A DNA stretch of 42,216 nt from an uncultured SAR86 cluster bacterium (GCA_902563835.1 CACEZB010000001.1:1-42216); one strand, 5' to 3'. Shown: positions 26,087 to 34,241, counted from the first letter of the stretch. Program-made: numbers and translations. The notes: generated by a model from the letters alone, not told the origin.

Positions 26087-26678
26087 CGAAATATTAATTG
26101 CAACCTCTAATCCAGGAAAAGTTAAAGAATTTAAGAAATTATTTAATAATCATAGATTATTTTCTTTGAAAGATTTAAATATTGAAGACCCTATTGAAGA
26201 TGGGAGTTCTTTTCTTGAAAATGCTCTCATTAAAGCAAAGCATGGGTCTTTAAAGTCTAAGAAATACACTATTGCAGATGATTCTGGACTTGTAGTACCT
26301 GCATTAAACTTTGAACCAGGAATAATCTCTGCTAGATATGCAGGACAAGAAGCTTCGGACAAAGAGAATAGAGAAAAAATAATAAACAAATTAAATAAGC
26401 TAAAGGTTAAGTCTCTTGATGCTTACTATGTTTGTGTTCTTGTAGGAGTAAAAAGTCATGACGACCCTATACCAATAATTTCTGAAGGTAAAATTTTTGG
26501 AAAGGTATCCGCTGAAAGCTCTGGTGAGGGAGGCTTTGGATATGACAAAATTTTCTACCCAGATAATTATTCTTGCTCTATGGCATCTATCGATTCAGAA
26601 ATTAAAAATAAAATTAGTCACAGGGCTATTGCATCAAAAAAGTTTTTAAAGATTTATAAAGATTTGTTTATTTTTTGA
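26073..26678 (+). CDS. rdgB: XTP/dITP diphosphatase RdgB (HAM1)
   Basis: RdgB removes inosine and xanthosine triphosphates from the nucleotide pool. Motifs are ATSNPGKVKEF, IADDSGLVVPALNFEPGIISARYAG and GEGGFGYDKIF, then KNKISHRAIA near the end. I choose TTG at 26073 because GAGGGGG (26057-26063) lies nine bases upstream and the protein then begins MKNNNEILIATSN, matching the family. TTG codons at 26049 and 26055 would give needless extensions. This gives 201 residues, a normal size. The 3' end overlaps convergent trmB by 25 bases. Confidence 0.94.
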   Translation: MKNNNEILIATSNPGKVKEFKKLFNNHRLFSLKDLNIEDPIEDGSSFLENALIKAKHGSLKSKKYTIADDSGLVVPALNFEPGIISARYAGQEASDKENREKIINKLNKLKVKSLDAYYVCVLVGVKSHDDPIPIISEGKIFGKVSAESSGEGGFGYDKIFYPDNYSCSMASIDSEIKNKISHRAIASKKFLKIYKDLFIF

Positions 26679-27310
26679 TAATTAAATTCATAGATCTTCC
26701 TACCTTGATCTTTACCTCTTTTCTCAAATTTTGAAAGGCACTCTTTATCTAAAAATTTTTTCTTAGAAGATTTAAAGAATTCACTATTATTTAATTTCTC
26801 GGCAATACTTTCAGCATAATTCTCCCAATCAGTTGAGATATATAAATAAGCATTCGTTTTCATTGAATCATTAAGCATTCCTAGAAAATCATTATTAATC
26901 AATCTTCTTTTATGATGTCTTTCTTTTGGCCATGGATCAGGGCATATTATTTTAATGGCATCAAAAATTTCTATGGAATTTTTATCTAATAAAATTCTAA
27001 TGTCATCAGGAAATATTCTTACATTATTAATATTGCTCTCTTTTATATTTCCTAACAAAGTTCCTATTCCTGATATATATACCTCTGAGCCTATAAATAG
27101 CACTTCTGGGTTACTAAGAGCTTGTTGAGAAATGTTTTCTGCATTACCAAAACCAATTTCTAAACAACATGAAGAAAATTTAGTGCATTCTTCTTTAAGA
27201 TCATTCATATCTTCTACGGTAAAAATTGGTAAATTTTTTAGATTTTCTTCTTGCTTTTTCGTTATGCGTCCCCTTCTTTTAACAAAGGAAGGTAAGAACT
27301 TTAATCGCAT
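26654..27310 (-). CDS. trmB: tRNA (guanine-N7-)-methyltransferase TrmB
   Basis: TrmB methylates G46 in the variable loop of many tRNAs. The SAM motif is CLEIGFGNAENI. The catalytic and tRNA-binding segment IICPDPWPKERHHKRRLI and ISTDWENYAESI are typical. The 218-residue length fits. The N-terminus RRGRITKKQEENL is also characteristic. It follows rpoH by 15 bases on the same strand and is probably cotranscribed, which would place tRNA modification under the heat-shock sigma gene's promoter. Its neighbour rdgB also belongs near it in many gammaproteobacteria, but here the two converge and overlap. Confidence 0.94.
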   Translation of the reverse strand: MRLKFLPSFVKRRGRITKKQEENLKNLPIFTVEDMNDLKEECTKFSSCCLEIGFGNAENISQQALSNPEVLFIGSEVYISGIGTLLGNIKESNINNVRIFPDDIRILLDKNSIEIFDAIKIICPDPWPKERHHKRRLINNDFLGMLNDSMKTNAYLYISTDWENYAESIAEKLNNSEFFKSSKKKFLDKECLSKFEKRGKDQGRKIYEFNYQKINKSL

Positions 27311-27325
27311 TCAAGGTAATTTGCA

Positions 27326-28186
27326 CTAAGCAAAATCTACCATCAAGGATTTTAATTTTTTTAGTGCGCTATTTTCTATTTGTCTTATTCTTTCAGCTGA
27401 AACTTTATATTCATCAGCTAAATCATGAAGTGTAGCTTTTTGATCTGCTAGATACCTTCGCTGAAGAATGTCTTTGCTTCTATCATCTAACATCTTCATC
27501 GCCTGAATTAATTCTTCCTTATTTACATCATCGGCTTGTTCAGTTGCAACAATTACTTCCGGATCATATCTTTTATCTTCAAGATATTGTGATGGAGACA
27601 TAATCTCATCATCATCTCCGGTTGGTACAGGTGAATCAAATGAAGAATCATTAGATGAAAGTCTATTTTCCATATGCAATACATCTTTAACTTCAACATT
27701 TAAATCAGATGCTATTTTTTCTGCTTCTTCTTTGGTTAGCCAGTCTAGACTTTTCTTTTTGCTTCTTAGGTTAAAAAATAATTTTCTTTGGGCTTTGGTT
27801 GTTGCAATCTTCACAAGCCTCCAATTTCTTAAAATATATTCATGTATTTCAGCTTTAATCCAATGAACAGCAAATGAAACTAATTTAACACCTCTATGAG
27901 GATCATATTTATCAACTGCCTTCATAAGGCCAACATTCCCTTCTTGGATAATGTCACCTAATGGTAATCCATAACCTTGATATGACCTTGCTATATGCAC
28001 AACAAATCTTAGATGATGAATAACCAGCATCCTTGCTGCATCTAAATCATCTTCTTCATATAATTTAAGCGCAAGCTCTTGCTCTTCTTCTTTAGAAAGA
28101 ATCGGTATTGCATGAACTGACGAAAGATATGATTCAATATCCTTGCCTGGACTATTTAGCTGTGAAGGTTGAAGTTGTGTGCCCAT
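27326..28186 (-). CDS. rpoH: RNA polymerase heat-shock sigma factor RpoH (sigma-32)
   Basis: This group 3 sigma-70 family factor of 286 residues has region 2 (HHLRFVVHIARSYQGYGLPL, DIIQEGNVGLMKAVDKYDPHRGVKL) and region 2.4 (FAVHWIKAEIHEYILRNWRLVK). The RpoH box QRKLFFNLR at residues 133-141 distinguishes it from RpoD. Region 4.2 ends in YKVSAERIRQIENSALKKL. The leader before the ATG is 54 bases with only two G/C pairs and no Shine-Dalgarno sequence. Since E. coli rpoH is thermoregulated through its mRNA structure, this leader deserves attention. Its promoter overlaps the cysQ stop. Confidence 0.96.
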   Translation of the reverse strand: MGTQLQPSQLNSPGKDIESYLSSVHAIPILSKEEEQELALKLYEEDDLDAARMLVIHHLRFVVHIARSYQGYGLPLGDIIQEGNVGLMKAVDKYDPHRGVKLVSFAVHWIKAEIHEYILRNWRLVKIATTKAQRKLFFNLRSKKKSLDWLTKEEAEKIASDLNVEVKDVLHMENRLSSNDSSFDSPVPTGDDDEIMSPSQYLEDKRYDPEVIVATEQADDVNKEELIQAMKMLDDRSKDILQRRYLADQKATLHDLADEYKVSAERIRQIENSALKKLKSLMVDFA

Positions 28187-28240
28187 TTTATATTAAAATT
28201 TTATAATTAATTATATTAATTAATTATGATTAATTAGAAA
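28187..28240 (-). promoter_or_regulatory. Nearly all-AT rpoH leader with nested palindromes
   Basis: 52 of 54 bases are A or T. It contains ATAATTAATTAT (28203-28214) and ATTAATTAAT (28215-28224), both perfect palindromes, so weak A-U hairpins just before the rpoH start codon are likely. A temperature-sensitive RNA structure is possible. Low complexity alone could also explain it. Confidence 0.4.
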
Positions 28241-28248
28241 TTATACCA
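28240..28248 (-). promoter_or_regulatory. Extended -10 promoter for rpoH overlapping the cysQ stop codon
   Basis: On the minus strand TGGTATAAT forms an extended -10 element (TGn plus a perfect TATAAT). The TAA within it is the stop codon of cysQ. No good -35 box is present 17 bases upstream, which is acceptable for extended -10 promoters. Transcription would start near 28234. Confidence 0.55.
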
Positions 28249-29056
28249 ATTTTTGAAAAAAATCTCTTAAAACAGGTAAAAATTCATCTTTTATTGCATT
28301 ATTCCTAAAAGCAATGAAGTAAGGATTAAGTATAGAATTGGTTTTTGCATAACTTAATTCTGTTTCATCCTCAACACTGATAACACTTCCACCAAAGCTT
28401 GCAAGAACAGCATGTGCAGCAGCTATATCCCATTCTGAAGTAGGGCCAAATCTAGGATAAATGTCTGCATCACCATCAGCCAAACTGCAAAGCTTTAATG
28501 AACTACCCTTTTCAATTATCTTATATTTTATACTTTGGCCATCTAAAAATTCTAAAAAAGCTTTGTCATTATCGCTTTTGTGACTTTTACTCATAACAAT
28601 TCTTAATTCATTTGAATTTTTAGAAATAGGATTAGATTTATAAAAAATAGACCCATGCCAAATCTTATTTTTAACTGGGGCGCCAACTATTCCAAAAACT
28701 GACTTTTTGCTCTCAATTAGAGCTATATTCACTGTAAATTCATCTGTTTTATTAACAAATTCCTTTGTCCCGTCTAACGGATCCACCAGCCAGTAAACAT
28801 CTTCTAAATTTAAAAGAGACTCTTTATTAAAAGTTTCTTCTGATATTATTGGTATCGATGGAGATATAGATTTGAGTCTATCTATAATGATTTGATTTGC
28901 TCTTTCATCAGCCAATGTGAGCGGAGAACCATCAGACTTATTTATTTCACCAAAATCATCACTTAAATAAACATCCATAATTTCTTTTGATGCATCAATA
29001 ACACAATCTTTAAGGGATGCTAAATGTTGGACAATAAATTCTATATCAATTGCCAT
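28241..29056 (-). CDS. cysQ: 3'(2'),5'-bisphosphate nucleotidase CysQ
   Basis: CysQ hydrolyses 3'-phosphoadenosine 5'-phosphate, a by-product of sulfate assimilation, to AMP. It is a lithium-sensitive inositol-phosphatase-fold enzyme. Metal ligands lie in ISEE (residues 71-74) and WLVDPLDGTKEF (Asp92, Asp95). The C-terminal TSEWDIAAAHAVL supplies the last Asp. The 271-residue length is normal. It follows the acid phosphatase by five bases on the same strand. The call to CysQ rather than an inositol monophosphatase rests on DGTKEF and the overall similarity. Confidence 0.93.
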   Translation of the reverse strand: MAIDIEFIVQHLASLKDCVIDASKEIMDVYLSDDFGEINKSDGSPLTLADERANQIIIDRLKSISPSIPIISEETFNKESLLNLEDVYWLVDPLDGTKEFVNKTDEFTVNIALIESKKSVFGIVGAPVKNKIWHGSIFYKSNPISKNSNELRIVMSKSHKSDNDKAFLEFLDGQSIKYKIIEKGSSLKLCSLADGDADIYPRFGPTSEWDIAAAHAVLASFGGSVISVEDETELSYAKTNSILNPYFIAFRNNAIKDEFLPVLRDFFQKLV

Positions 29057-29061
29057 AAAAT

Positions 29062-29898
29062 CTATTCAAGTGCTTTTAATCTTTGATTTACTCTATCGCT
29101 CTGTTCAGGAAAACAATCCCAACAATGTTCATATAAGGCCTCTTCCCACTCACCATACATAGGATTAATTAACATATACCATTTTTCTCCCCACATGCTT
29201 GCATACTTATCAATAAGGGCCTTTCTGTTATTTATAGTTGTTGCAGTTTCCTTCAAAGGTATGAAATCATCTAATTGGTCTCCAAAGATTTGAATAACGC
29301 GATAATCTTTCTTTATTAAATCTCTACGACTTGTCTTGTCTGATGCCCAACCTTTTTCATTCTTCATAAGCAATACATCTCTATCATTATCTAAGGGTAG
29401 TCCTAAAGCTTTAATATTATTTCTAGTATATTCTTCTAAATCATGAGTTCTGTTTGTGACATAGAAAATTTTGATGCCTTTAGAGTCTGCATAACTAAGA
29501 TATTCTTTTACACCAGGAAGCGCACCAGCTGATTCTTCAGAAACCCATTCTTTCCAACCAACTGGATAATTTGTTCCATTTTTAATGCTTCTTACTTGGT
29601 GCTCTGAATTATCAAGAACAGTTTCATCAATATCTAAAATGACTGCTGGTGGTAAACTTTGATAGCCATTCTTTTGATTTAATAGAGCAGTCCAAGATTT
29701 ATCTGCTAATGCCTTATCAATATTCCTTTGAGCAGATGCATAGGCTTGAAAAGTATTCGCTTTGTATTCAGCAGATGTTCTTTTAAATAAGACTGCAAGA
29801 AGTGATTGTTTTTGATAAGAATTATCGATTTCACTTGCAAAAGGTACATGATTGAAAAAAATTATGCAGTATAAAAAAATGTGTCTTAGTGATTTCAT
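29062..29898 (-). CDS. Secreted HAD acid phosphatase, e(P4)/class B-C family
   Basis: The signal peptide covers about residues 1-21 and is probably cut at PFA-SE; there is no lipobox cysteine, unlike e(P4) of Haemophilus. HAD motif I is DIDET (residues 89-93, nucleophile Asp89). The downstream sequence includes VGWKEWVSEESAGALPGVKEYL, VTNR (motif II) and IFGDQLDDF (motif IV). The family hydrolyses nucleoside monophosphates and NADP outside the cytoplasm, so it may scavenge phosphate and nucleosides. The two genes phosphatase-cysQ run together. A palindromic promoter-like element lies at 29907-29920. Confidence 0.9.
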   Translation of the reverse strand: MKSLRHIFLYCIIFFNHVPFASEIDNSYQKQSLLAVLFKRTSAEYKANTFQAYASAQRNIDKALADKSWTALLNQKNGYQSLPPAVILDIDETVLDNSEHQVRSIKNGTNYPVGWKEWVSEESAGALPGVKEYLSYADSKGIKIFYVTNRTHDLEEYTRNNIKALGLPLDNDRDVLLMKNEKGWASDKTSRRDLIKKDYRVIQIFGDQLDDFIPLKETATTINNRKALIDKYASMWGEKWYMLINPMYGEWEEALYEHCWDCFPEQSDRVNQRLKALE

Positions 29899-29906
29899 GG
29901 TTCAAG

Positions 29907-29920
29907 AGCATTATAATGCT
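29907..29920. promoter_or_regulatory. 14-bp palindrome holding TATAAT on both strands
   Basis: AGCATTATAATGCT is a perfect palindrome between the divergent phosphatase gene and the 52-residue ORF. It reads TATAAT on the plus strand (29912-29917) and on the minus strand (29910-29915). No convincing -35 boxes accompany either. It could be a shared bidirectional -10 or a repressor site. Confidence 0.4.
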
Positions 29921-29949
29921 TAATTAAATTAAGATACAAAAGCATATTT

Positions 29950-30108
29950 ATGGATAACAAAATTATAGAGAATTTAGAAAAATTAAAAAAAATGTTGGTT
30001 CTTCTGAGTGAAGATAGAAAAGTAGTATTATCTCACCATAAAACGTTTGAACATGTTGAAAAAATGAGATCAATCGTCAATGAATCAATAGATATAGCGA
30101 GGGGATAA
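29950..30108 (+). CDS. 52-residue protein coupled to the crotonase gene
   Basis: I do not recognise this small gene. The product is one or two charged helices (start MDNKIIENLEKLKKML, end NESIDIARG), soluble, without cysteines. Support comes from its context. It fills the space before the crotonase gene, its TAA stop overlaps that gene's ATG as TAATG, and its last codons form the GAGGGG ribosome binding site of the crotonase. Its amino-acid makeup looks protein-like. A ribosome binding site for this ORF itself is not obvious. Confidence 0.6.
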   Translation: MDNKIIENLEKLKKMLVLLSEDRKVVLSHHKTFEHVEKMRSIVNESIDIARG

Positions 30109-30974
30109 TGGCTGACAAAAAATATAAATGTTTTGATATAAATGTTTCAGATCATGTAGCAAATTTAGTTTTATCTAGACCAGATGAATTAAATACAATG
30201 TCTAGAGACTTTTGGGTTGAGCTTGGAGATGTTTGTGAAGAAATAAATAGAAATTCAGAGATTAGAGTAGTTGTTATGTCTTCAACTGGTAAACATTTTT
30301 GTGCAGGAATGGATTTAAGTGCTTTCTCTAATGGTGTAGATAATATCCCAGATGATAAAAAGCCAGATAATTCAAGAATTGGTGAGGCTGTTTACAGAGT
30401 GGCAAAGGAACTACAGGGATATATAAGCTCTTTAGAAAAAATAAGAGTGCCTGTCATTGCGGCAATTCAAGGTGGATGCGTTGGTGGAGCTGTGGATTTG
30501 GTTACTGCATGCGATATTAGAATGGCCTCTAATGATGCATTTTTCTGTATTCAAGAAATAAATATTGGTATGGCTGCTGATGTTGGAACTCTTCAAAGAC
30601 TGCCTAAACTTATTCCAGATTCTAAAATGCGTGAGATGGCATATACAGGCAGAAGAATGTATGCAGAAGAAGCTAAGGATGCTGGTTTAGTAAGTGATGT
30701 CTTTGAATCACAAGAAAAACTTCTTGAGGGAGCAAATAAAATAGCAAATGAAATTGCTTCAAAGTCTCCAGTTGCAATATATGGACTCAAAGCAGTTATG
30801 AACTATTCAAGAGATCATAATGTAAATGATAGTTTGGAATATAATGCTTTGTGGAGTGGAGCGATGCTAAGTCAAAAAGATATGACTGAAGCCATGACAG
30901 CTAATATGGAAAAAAGAGAAGCATCATTTGATAAATTAGTTGATGTAAAGAAATTTAACGAATCAGATTCTTAG
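30108..30974 (+). CDS. Delta(3,5)-delta(2,4)-dienoyl-CoA isomerase-like crotonase
   Basis: The 288-residue crotonase-fold enzyme has the oxyanion segments HFCAGMDLSAF and QGGCVGGAVDLVTACDIRMAS. Asp130, Glu150 and Asp158 reproduce both the residues and the spacing (20 and 8) of the catalytic Asp176/Glu196/Asp204 of rat ECH1. AADVGTLQRLP and the tail NYSRDHNVNDSLEYNALW also match ECH1 well. A role in degrading unsaturated fatty acids with odd-positioned double bonds fits. Generic enoyl-CoA hydratase is the fallback. The strong GAGGGG site lies inside the preceding 52-residue ORF. The gene converges on yaaA with a four-base overlap. Confidence 0.85.
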   Translation: MADKKYKCFDINVSDHVANLVLSRPDELNTMSRDFWVELGDVCEEINRNSEIRVVVMSSTGKHFCAGMDLSAFSNGVDNIPDDKKPDNSRIGEAVYRVAKELQGYISSLEKIRVPVIAAIQGGCVGGAVDLVTACDIRMASNDAFFCIQEINIGMAADVGTLQRLPKLIPDSKMREMAYTGRRMYAEEAKDAGLVSDVFESQEKLLEGANKIANEIASKSPVAIYGLKAVMNYSRDHNVNDSLEYNALWSGAMLSQKDMTEAMTANMEKREASFDKLVDVKKFNESDS

Positions 30975-31741
30975 GGTTTTCTTAAGAAGACAGGCACGGT
31001 CGCTGTGGATTCAGCTTTAGAATATTTATAACCGTCTACATTAAAACCAGATAGTGCTTCAAAATCAGTTACTTTGTTTTGAATAATCCATCTTGCCATT
31101 AAACCTCTTGCTTTTTTTGCATAGAAGCTAATGATTTTATATTTACCATTCTTATAATCTTTGAAAGTTGGAGTAACTATATTTACTTCTTTAGGTAATT
31201 TTCCTAAAACGGTAAAGTATTCTTTCGAAGCTAAATTAATTAAAAGATCAGACTTTTGATTTGTTAAATCCTCTAATACATTTTTTTGTACTTTATTACC
31301 CCAAAATTCATACAGATTCTTCCCTTGTGAAGTTTCTAACTTAGTTCCCATTTCTAATCTATATGGCTTCATTACATCTAATGGTCTTAAAATTCCGTAT
31401 AACCCTGATAAGATTCTTATATGTTTTTGAGCAAACTTCATTTCAGATTTACTTAAGTCTTCCGCTTGAAGTCCTTGATAGACGTCGCCTTTAAAAACTA
31501 AAATTGAGGGCTTTGAATCAGCAGAAACTTTTCTAGATGGTGACCATGATTGATATCTATCATAGTTAAGAGTTGCAAGTTTATCACTAAGCCCCATTAG
31601 CGATGCAATATCCTTGGGTTCTTTCTCTTTTAATTCACCAATTAGTTTTGATGACTGATTTAAAAATGTAGGCACAGAATATTCATTTGATGCATCAAAT
31701 TCGTAATCAAGTGTTTTTGCTGGAGAAAGTACTATAATCAT
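30971..31741 (-). CDS. yaaA: Peroxide stress protein YaaA (DUF328)
   Basis: The N-terminal MIIVLSPAKTLDYE is diagnostic, as are RILSGLYGILRPLDVMKPYRLEMGT, LINLASKEYF and FYAKKARGLMARWIIQNKV. In E. coli YaaA lowers intracellular iron and limits Fenton damage during hydrogen peroxide stress; it also binds DNA. The 256-residue length is normal. It is a single minus-strand gene between plus-strand genes, divergent from dctQ with 35 bases between the two start codons. Confidence 0.96.
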   Translation of the reverse strand: MIIVLSPAKTLDYEFDASNEYSVPTFLNQSSKLIGELKEKEPKDIASLMGLSDKLATLNYDRYQSWSPSRKVSADSKPSILVFKGDVYQGLQAEDLSKSEMKFAQKHIRILSGLYGILRPLDVMKPYRLEMGTKLETSQGKNLYEFWGNKVQKNVLEDLTNQKSDLLINLASKEYFTVLGKLPKEVNIVTPTFKDYKNGKYKIISFYAKKARGLMARWIIQNKVTDFEALSGFNVDGYKYSKAESTATVPVFLRKP

Positions 31742-31776
31742 TGCTGTATTCTAACGAATATCATGAGGCTTATTCA

Positions 31777-32250
31777 ATGATGTATATAGAAAAAATGATA
31801 AATTCTTTTGGAAAATTCATATCATTGATGATTCCTATCATGACAATATTAATGATAGTGATAATAGTGGCTAGATATTTCTTTGGTATTGGTTTAACTG
31901 GCCTCCAAGAGTTGGTGATGTATATCCATGCTTTAATTTTTCTTGGTTGTGCTGGCTACGTTCATTACAAGGATGAGCATGTTCGGGTAGATATTTTTTA
32001 TAGAGAATCCTCAGATTTATATAAGAAAAATATTAACTATTTCTTAAGTTTAATTTTTCTAATTCCAGTTTGTTTTGTTATCGGTTACTACTCAATAGAA
32101 TTAATTGGAATGTCTTGGAAAATAAAAGAGGTTTCTACTGAGGCAGGCGGTTTAAATTATGTGTACCTTCAAAAAACACTAATTATTCTTTTTCCAATGA
32201 CCCTACTATTGACTTATTTGTATCAACTATTGAGTGGCAAATGGAAATAA
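31777..32250 (+). CDS. dctQ: TRAP transporter small permease subunit (DctQ)
   Basis: The 157-residue protein has four membrane helices. Conserved segments are GLTGLQELVMYIHALIFLGCAGYVHYKDEHVRVDIF and a late GLNYVYLQKTLIILFPMT. It forms the small membrane subunit of a tripartite ATP-independent periplasmic transporter, which is sodium-driven. I start at ATG 31777 because GAGG (31765-31768) lies eight bases upstream; a longer TTG start at 31741 would overlap the yaaA start. It overlaps dctM by ten bases. No binding-protein gene is adjacent; the nearest candidate is at 37008-38093. Confidence 0.9.
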   Translation: MMYIEKMINSFGKFISLMIPIMTILMIVIIVARYFFGIGLTGLQELVMYIHALIFLGCAGYVHYKDEHVRVDIFYRESSDLYKKNINYFLSLIFLIPVCFVIGYYSIELIGMSWKIKEVSTEAGGLNYVYLQKTLIILFPMTLLLTYLYQLLSGKWK

Positions 32251-33578
32251 TACCTCTTCTGCTTCTTATATTGATTTGTACTGCATTGTTATTCGGATAT
32301 CCTGTAGCTTTTACTTTAGCAGGAGTATCAATTTTATTTGCATTAATTTGTGTTCCTTTTGGAATATTTGATCCTACTATTTTTAAAAGCATCCCTATTA
32401 GAATCTTTGGAATTATGAATAATGTGACACTTCTAGCAGTCCCATTATTTATTTTTATGGGGACTATTCTTGAAAAATCTGGAATTGCAGCAAAGATGCT
32501 TGAAAATATGGCAGCAGCCTTCAGAAATACTAAAGGCGGTCTGTCAATATCAATTATTATAGTTGGAGCACTGCTTGCAGCAAGCACAGGGATTGTTGGA
32601 GCAACAGTTGTAACAATGGGTCTAATGTCTTTGCCAATTTTAATTAATCAAGGATATGAAAAAAGTTTTTCTACTGGATTGGTGGCTTCGACAGGAACCT
32701 TAGGGCAAATTATACCTCCATCGATTGCTCTGGTTTTGCTTGGAGATGTTATGTCCAATGCTTATCAAAGAGCTCAAAATGATATGGGTATATTTTCACA
32801 ACAAACTGTGACTGTAGGAGATCTTTTTATTGGTGCTATTGTTCCTGGAATAATGATATGCATTGGATATCTTATATATACAATTTATAAGAATAATAAC
32901 AATAAAAACATAAAGGCTAATTCAAATGAATTATCAATTGAGAAGATTGAATTATTTAAAACTCTTGCACTTCCAATAATTTTAATTTTTCTTGTACTTG
33001 GATCAATATTTACAGGTATTGCAACGCCAACAGAGGCAGCAGCTATTGGAGCTTTTGGTGCCTTAGTAATTGCATTAATAAATAGAAAAATAAATTTCAA
33101 TTTTTTAAAGGAAACTTCAGAAAAAACTGCTGTCGTGTCGACTATGATTTTTACTATTCTTATAGGAGCTTCAATTTTTTCGTTAATCTTTAGAGGAGTG
33201 GGTGGGGATGAGTTAATTAATCTTATTTTTAACTCGCTTCCTGGCGGTTCATATACTGCCCTTATCTTTGTCTTGCTAGTAATATTTTTTTTAGGGTTCA
33301 TCTTAGACTTTATAGAAATTTGTTATGTAATAGTTCCTTTGATTGCGCCGCCTCTTTTAATGATGGGCTTTGATCCAGTTTGGTTGGCTATACTTTTTGC
33401 TATTAACTTACAAACCTCATTTTTAACACCGCCATTTGGGTTCTCATTGTTTTATTTGAGAGGAGTTGCAGATGAAAGTATTCAAACTTCAGAAATCTAT
33501 AGTGGCGTAATACCTTTTATCCTCATTCAGCTATTAGTGCTATTAATAGTTATGATTTTTCCTGTTTTTGTTTTATAA
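32241..33578 (+). CDS. dctM: TRAP transporter large permease subunit (DctM)
   Basis: The 445-residue protein has about 12 membrane helices. Characteristic segments include FGIMNNVTLLAVPLFIFMG, LLAASTGIVGATVVTMG, GTLGQIIPPSIALVLLGDVM and GIATPTEAAAIGAFGALV. PLIAPPLLMMGFDPVWLAIL and QTSFLTPPFGFSLFYLRGV complete the match. This is the transporting subunit of a TRAP system. The sequence type is that paired with TakP-like binding proteins for keto acids or other carboxylates, which agrees with the DctP at 37008. It ends two bases before the convergent OGFr-like gene. Confidence 0.93.
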   Translation: MEIIPLLLLILICTALLFGYPVAFTLAGVSILFALICVPFGIFDPTIFKSIPIRIFGIMNNVTLLAVPLFIFMGTILEKSGIAAKMLENMAAAFRNTKGGLSISIIIVGALLAASTGIVGATVVTMGLMSLPILINQGYEKSFSTGLVASTGTLGQIIPPSIALVLLGDVMSNAYQRAQNDMGIFSQQTVTVGDLFIGAIVPGIMICIGYLIYTIYKNNNNKNIKANSNELSIEKIELFKTLALPIILIFLVLGSIFTGIATPTEAAAIGAFGALVIALINRKINFNFLKETSEKTAVVSTMIFTILIGASIFSLIFRGVGGDELINLIFNSLPGGSYTALIFVLLVIFFLGFILDFIEICYVIVPLIAPPLLMMGFDPVWLAILFAINLQTSFLTPPFGFSLFYLRGVADESIQTSEIYSGVIPFILIQLLVLLIVMIFPVFVL

Positions 33579-33580
33579 AT

Positions 33581-34021
33581 TTAAGCATTTTTCCAAAATT
33601 CTAATGTGGTTTTATTGATGTTACTGTCTAAAGATAGGCCTACCACAGATTGATAGAAATTATCTGCTTCATCATCCCCAACTAATAACCTTAAACATTC
33701 TATGACTCTGGTTATTCTTAATTGATTATGATCGTATTTTGATTTCCAATGTTCATTCCTTTTTAAGAAAGATAAAAACCAAGAAGATGATTTTATTATG
33801 TTTTCTCTAATTTGATGACTCTCTTTTAATTCATTAATAAGGTCTTCATTATCAAGATAATAACCATGAAAAACATTTTGACTTTTTTTATTCAAAGGGA
33901 AAATGAGTTGTATGAAGTCATGATTTCCTTCAATTTGAATATCGGAGTAATCCCAGATTTCTTGAATAGTTCTTCCTTTAAAGTCTGCTTCTTTACCAAG
34001 TAAGAAGTTTTTAAAATTCAT
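33581..34021 (-). CDS. OGFr (opioid growth factor receptor) conserved-region protein
   Basis: The 146-residue protein matches the OGFr N-terminal domain pattern. It has an early GRTIQEIWDYSDIQIEGNHDFIQLIFPL, then HNQLRITRVIECLRLLVGDDEADNFY, which bacterial members share as LRITRIIRSLRLLGLEDEA. Trp/His/Asp positions in the first motif are those of the family. Bacterial OGFr-domain proteins have no known function; the animal name does not imply a receptor role. It overlaps the gene before it by 11 bases and is last in a four-gene minus cassette, ending two bases from dctM. Confidence 0.8.
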   Translation of the reverse strand: MNFKNFLLGKEADFKGRTIQEIWDYSDIQIEGNHDFIQLIFPLNKKSQNVFHGYYLDNEDLINELKESHQIRENIIKSSSWFLSFLKRNEHWKSKYDHNQLRITRVIECLRLLVGDDEADNFYQSVVGLSLDSNINKTTLEFWKNA

Positions 34022-34241
34022 TAGTTTTTATTTTAATAATCTTATTTTTTTCTAAATAGTTTTTCCAGAAAGCTAGAACCTGAGAAGCATCTTGCACATC
34101 GATTTCTTGGCACCCTTGTTCAATCATAGCTTCAGCTAAACTATTGGCAATATATCGGTACCCCTCTTTATGTAGCACTTCCCATATCTCTGCAGCTAGT
34201 TTGTGATCGACTTTATAGTAACTTGGGTTTTCTGGAATCAT
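34011..34241 (-). CDS. Small helical protein of the accessory cassette, unknown
   Basis: I do not recognise this gene. The 76-residue product appears mostly helical and soluble (LAAEIWEVLHKEGYRYIANSL and VLAFWKNYLEKNKI) with one cysteine in EQGCQEID. No signal peptide or membrane helix is seen. Its start lies 29 bases inside the preceding gene and its end 11 bases inside the OGFr-like gene, so it is locked into the cassette. It may be a partner of one of its neighbours (inference). Confidence 0.55.
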   Translation of the reverse strand: MIPENPSYYKVDHKLAAEIWEVLHKEGYRYIANSLAEAMIEQGCQEIDVQDASQVLAFWKNYLEKNKIIKIKTNEF

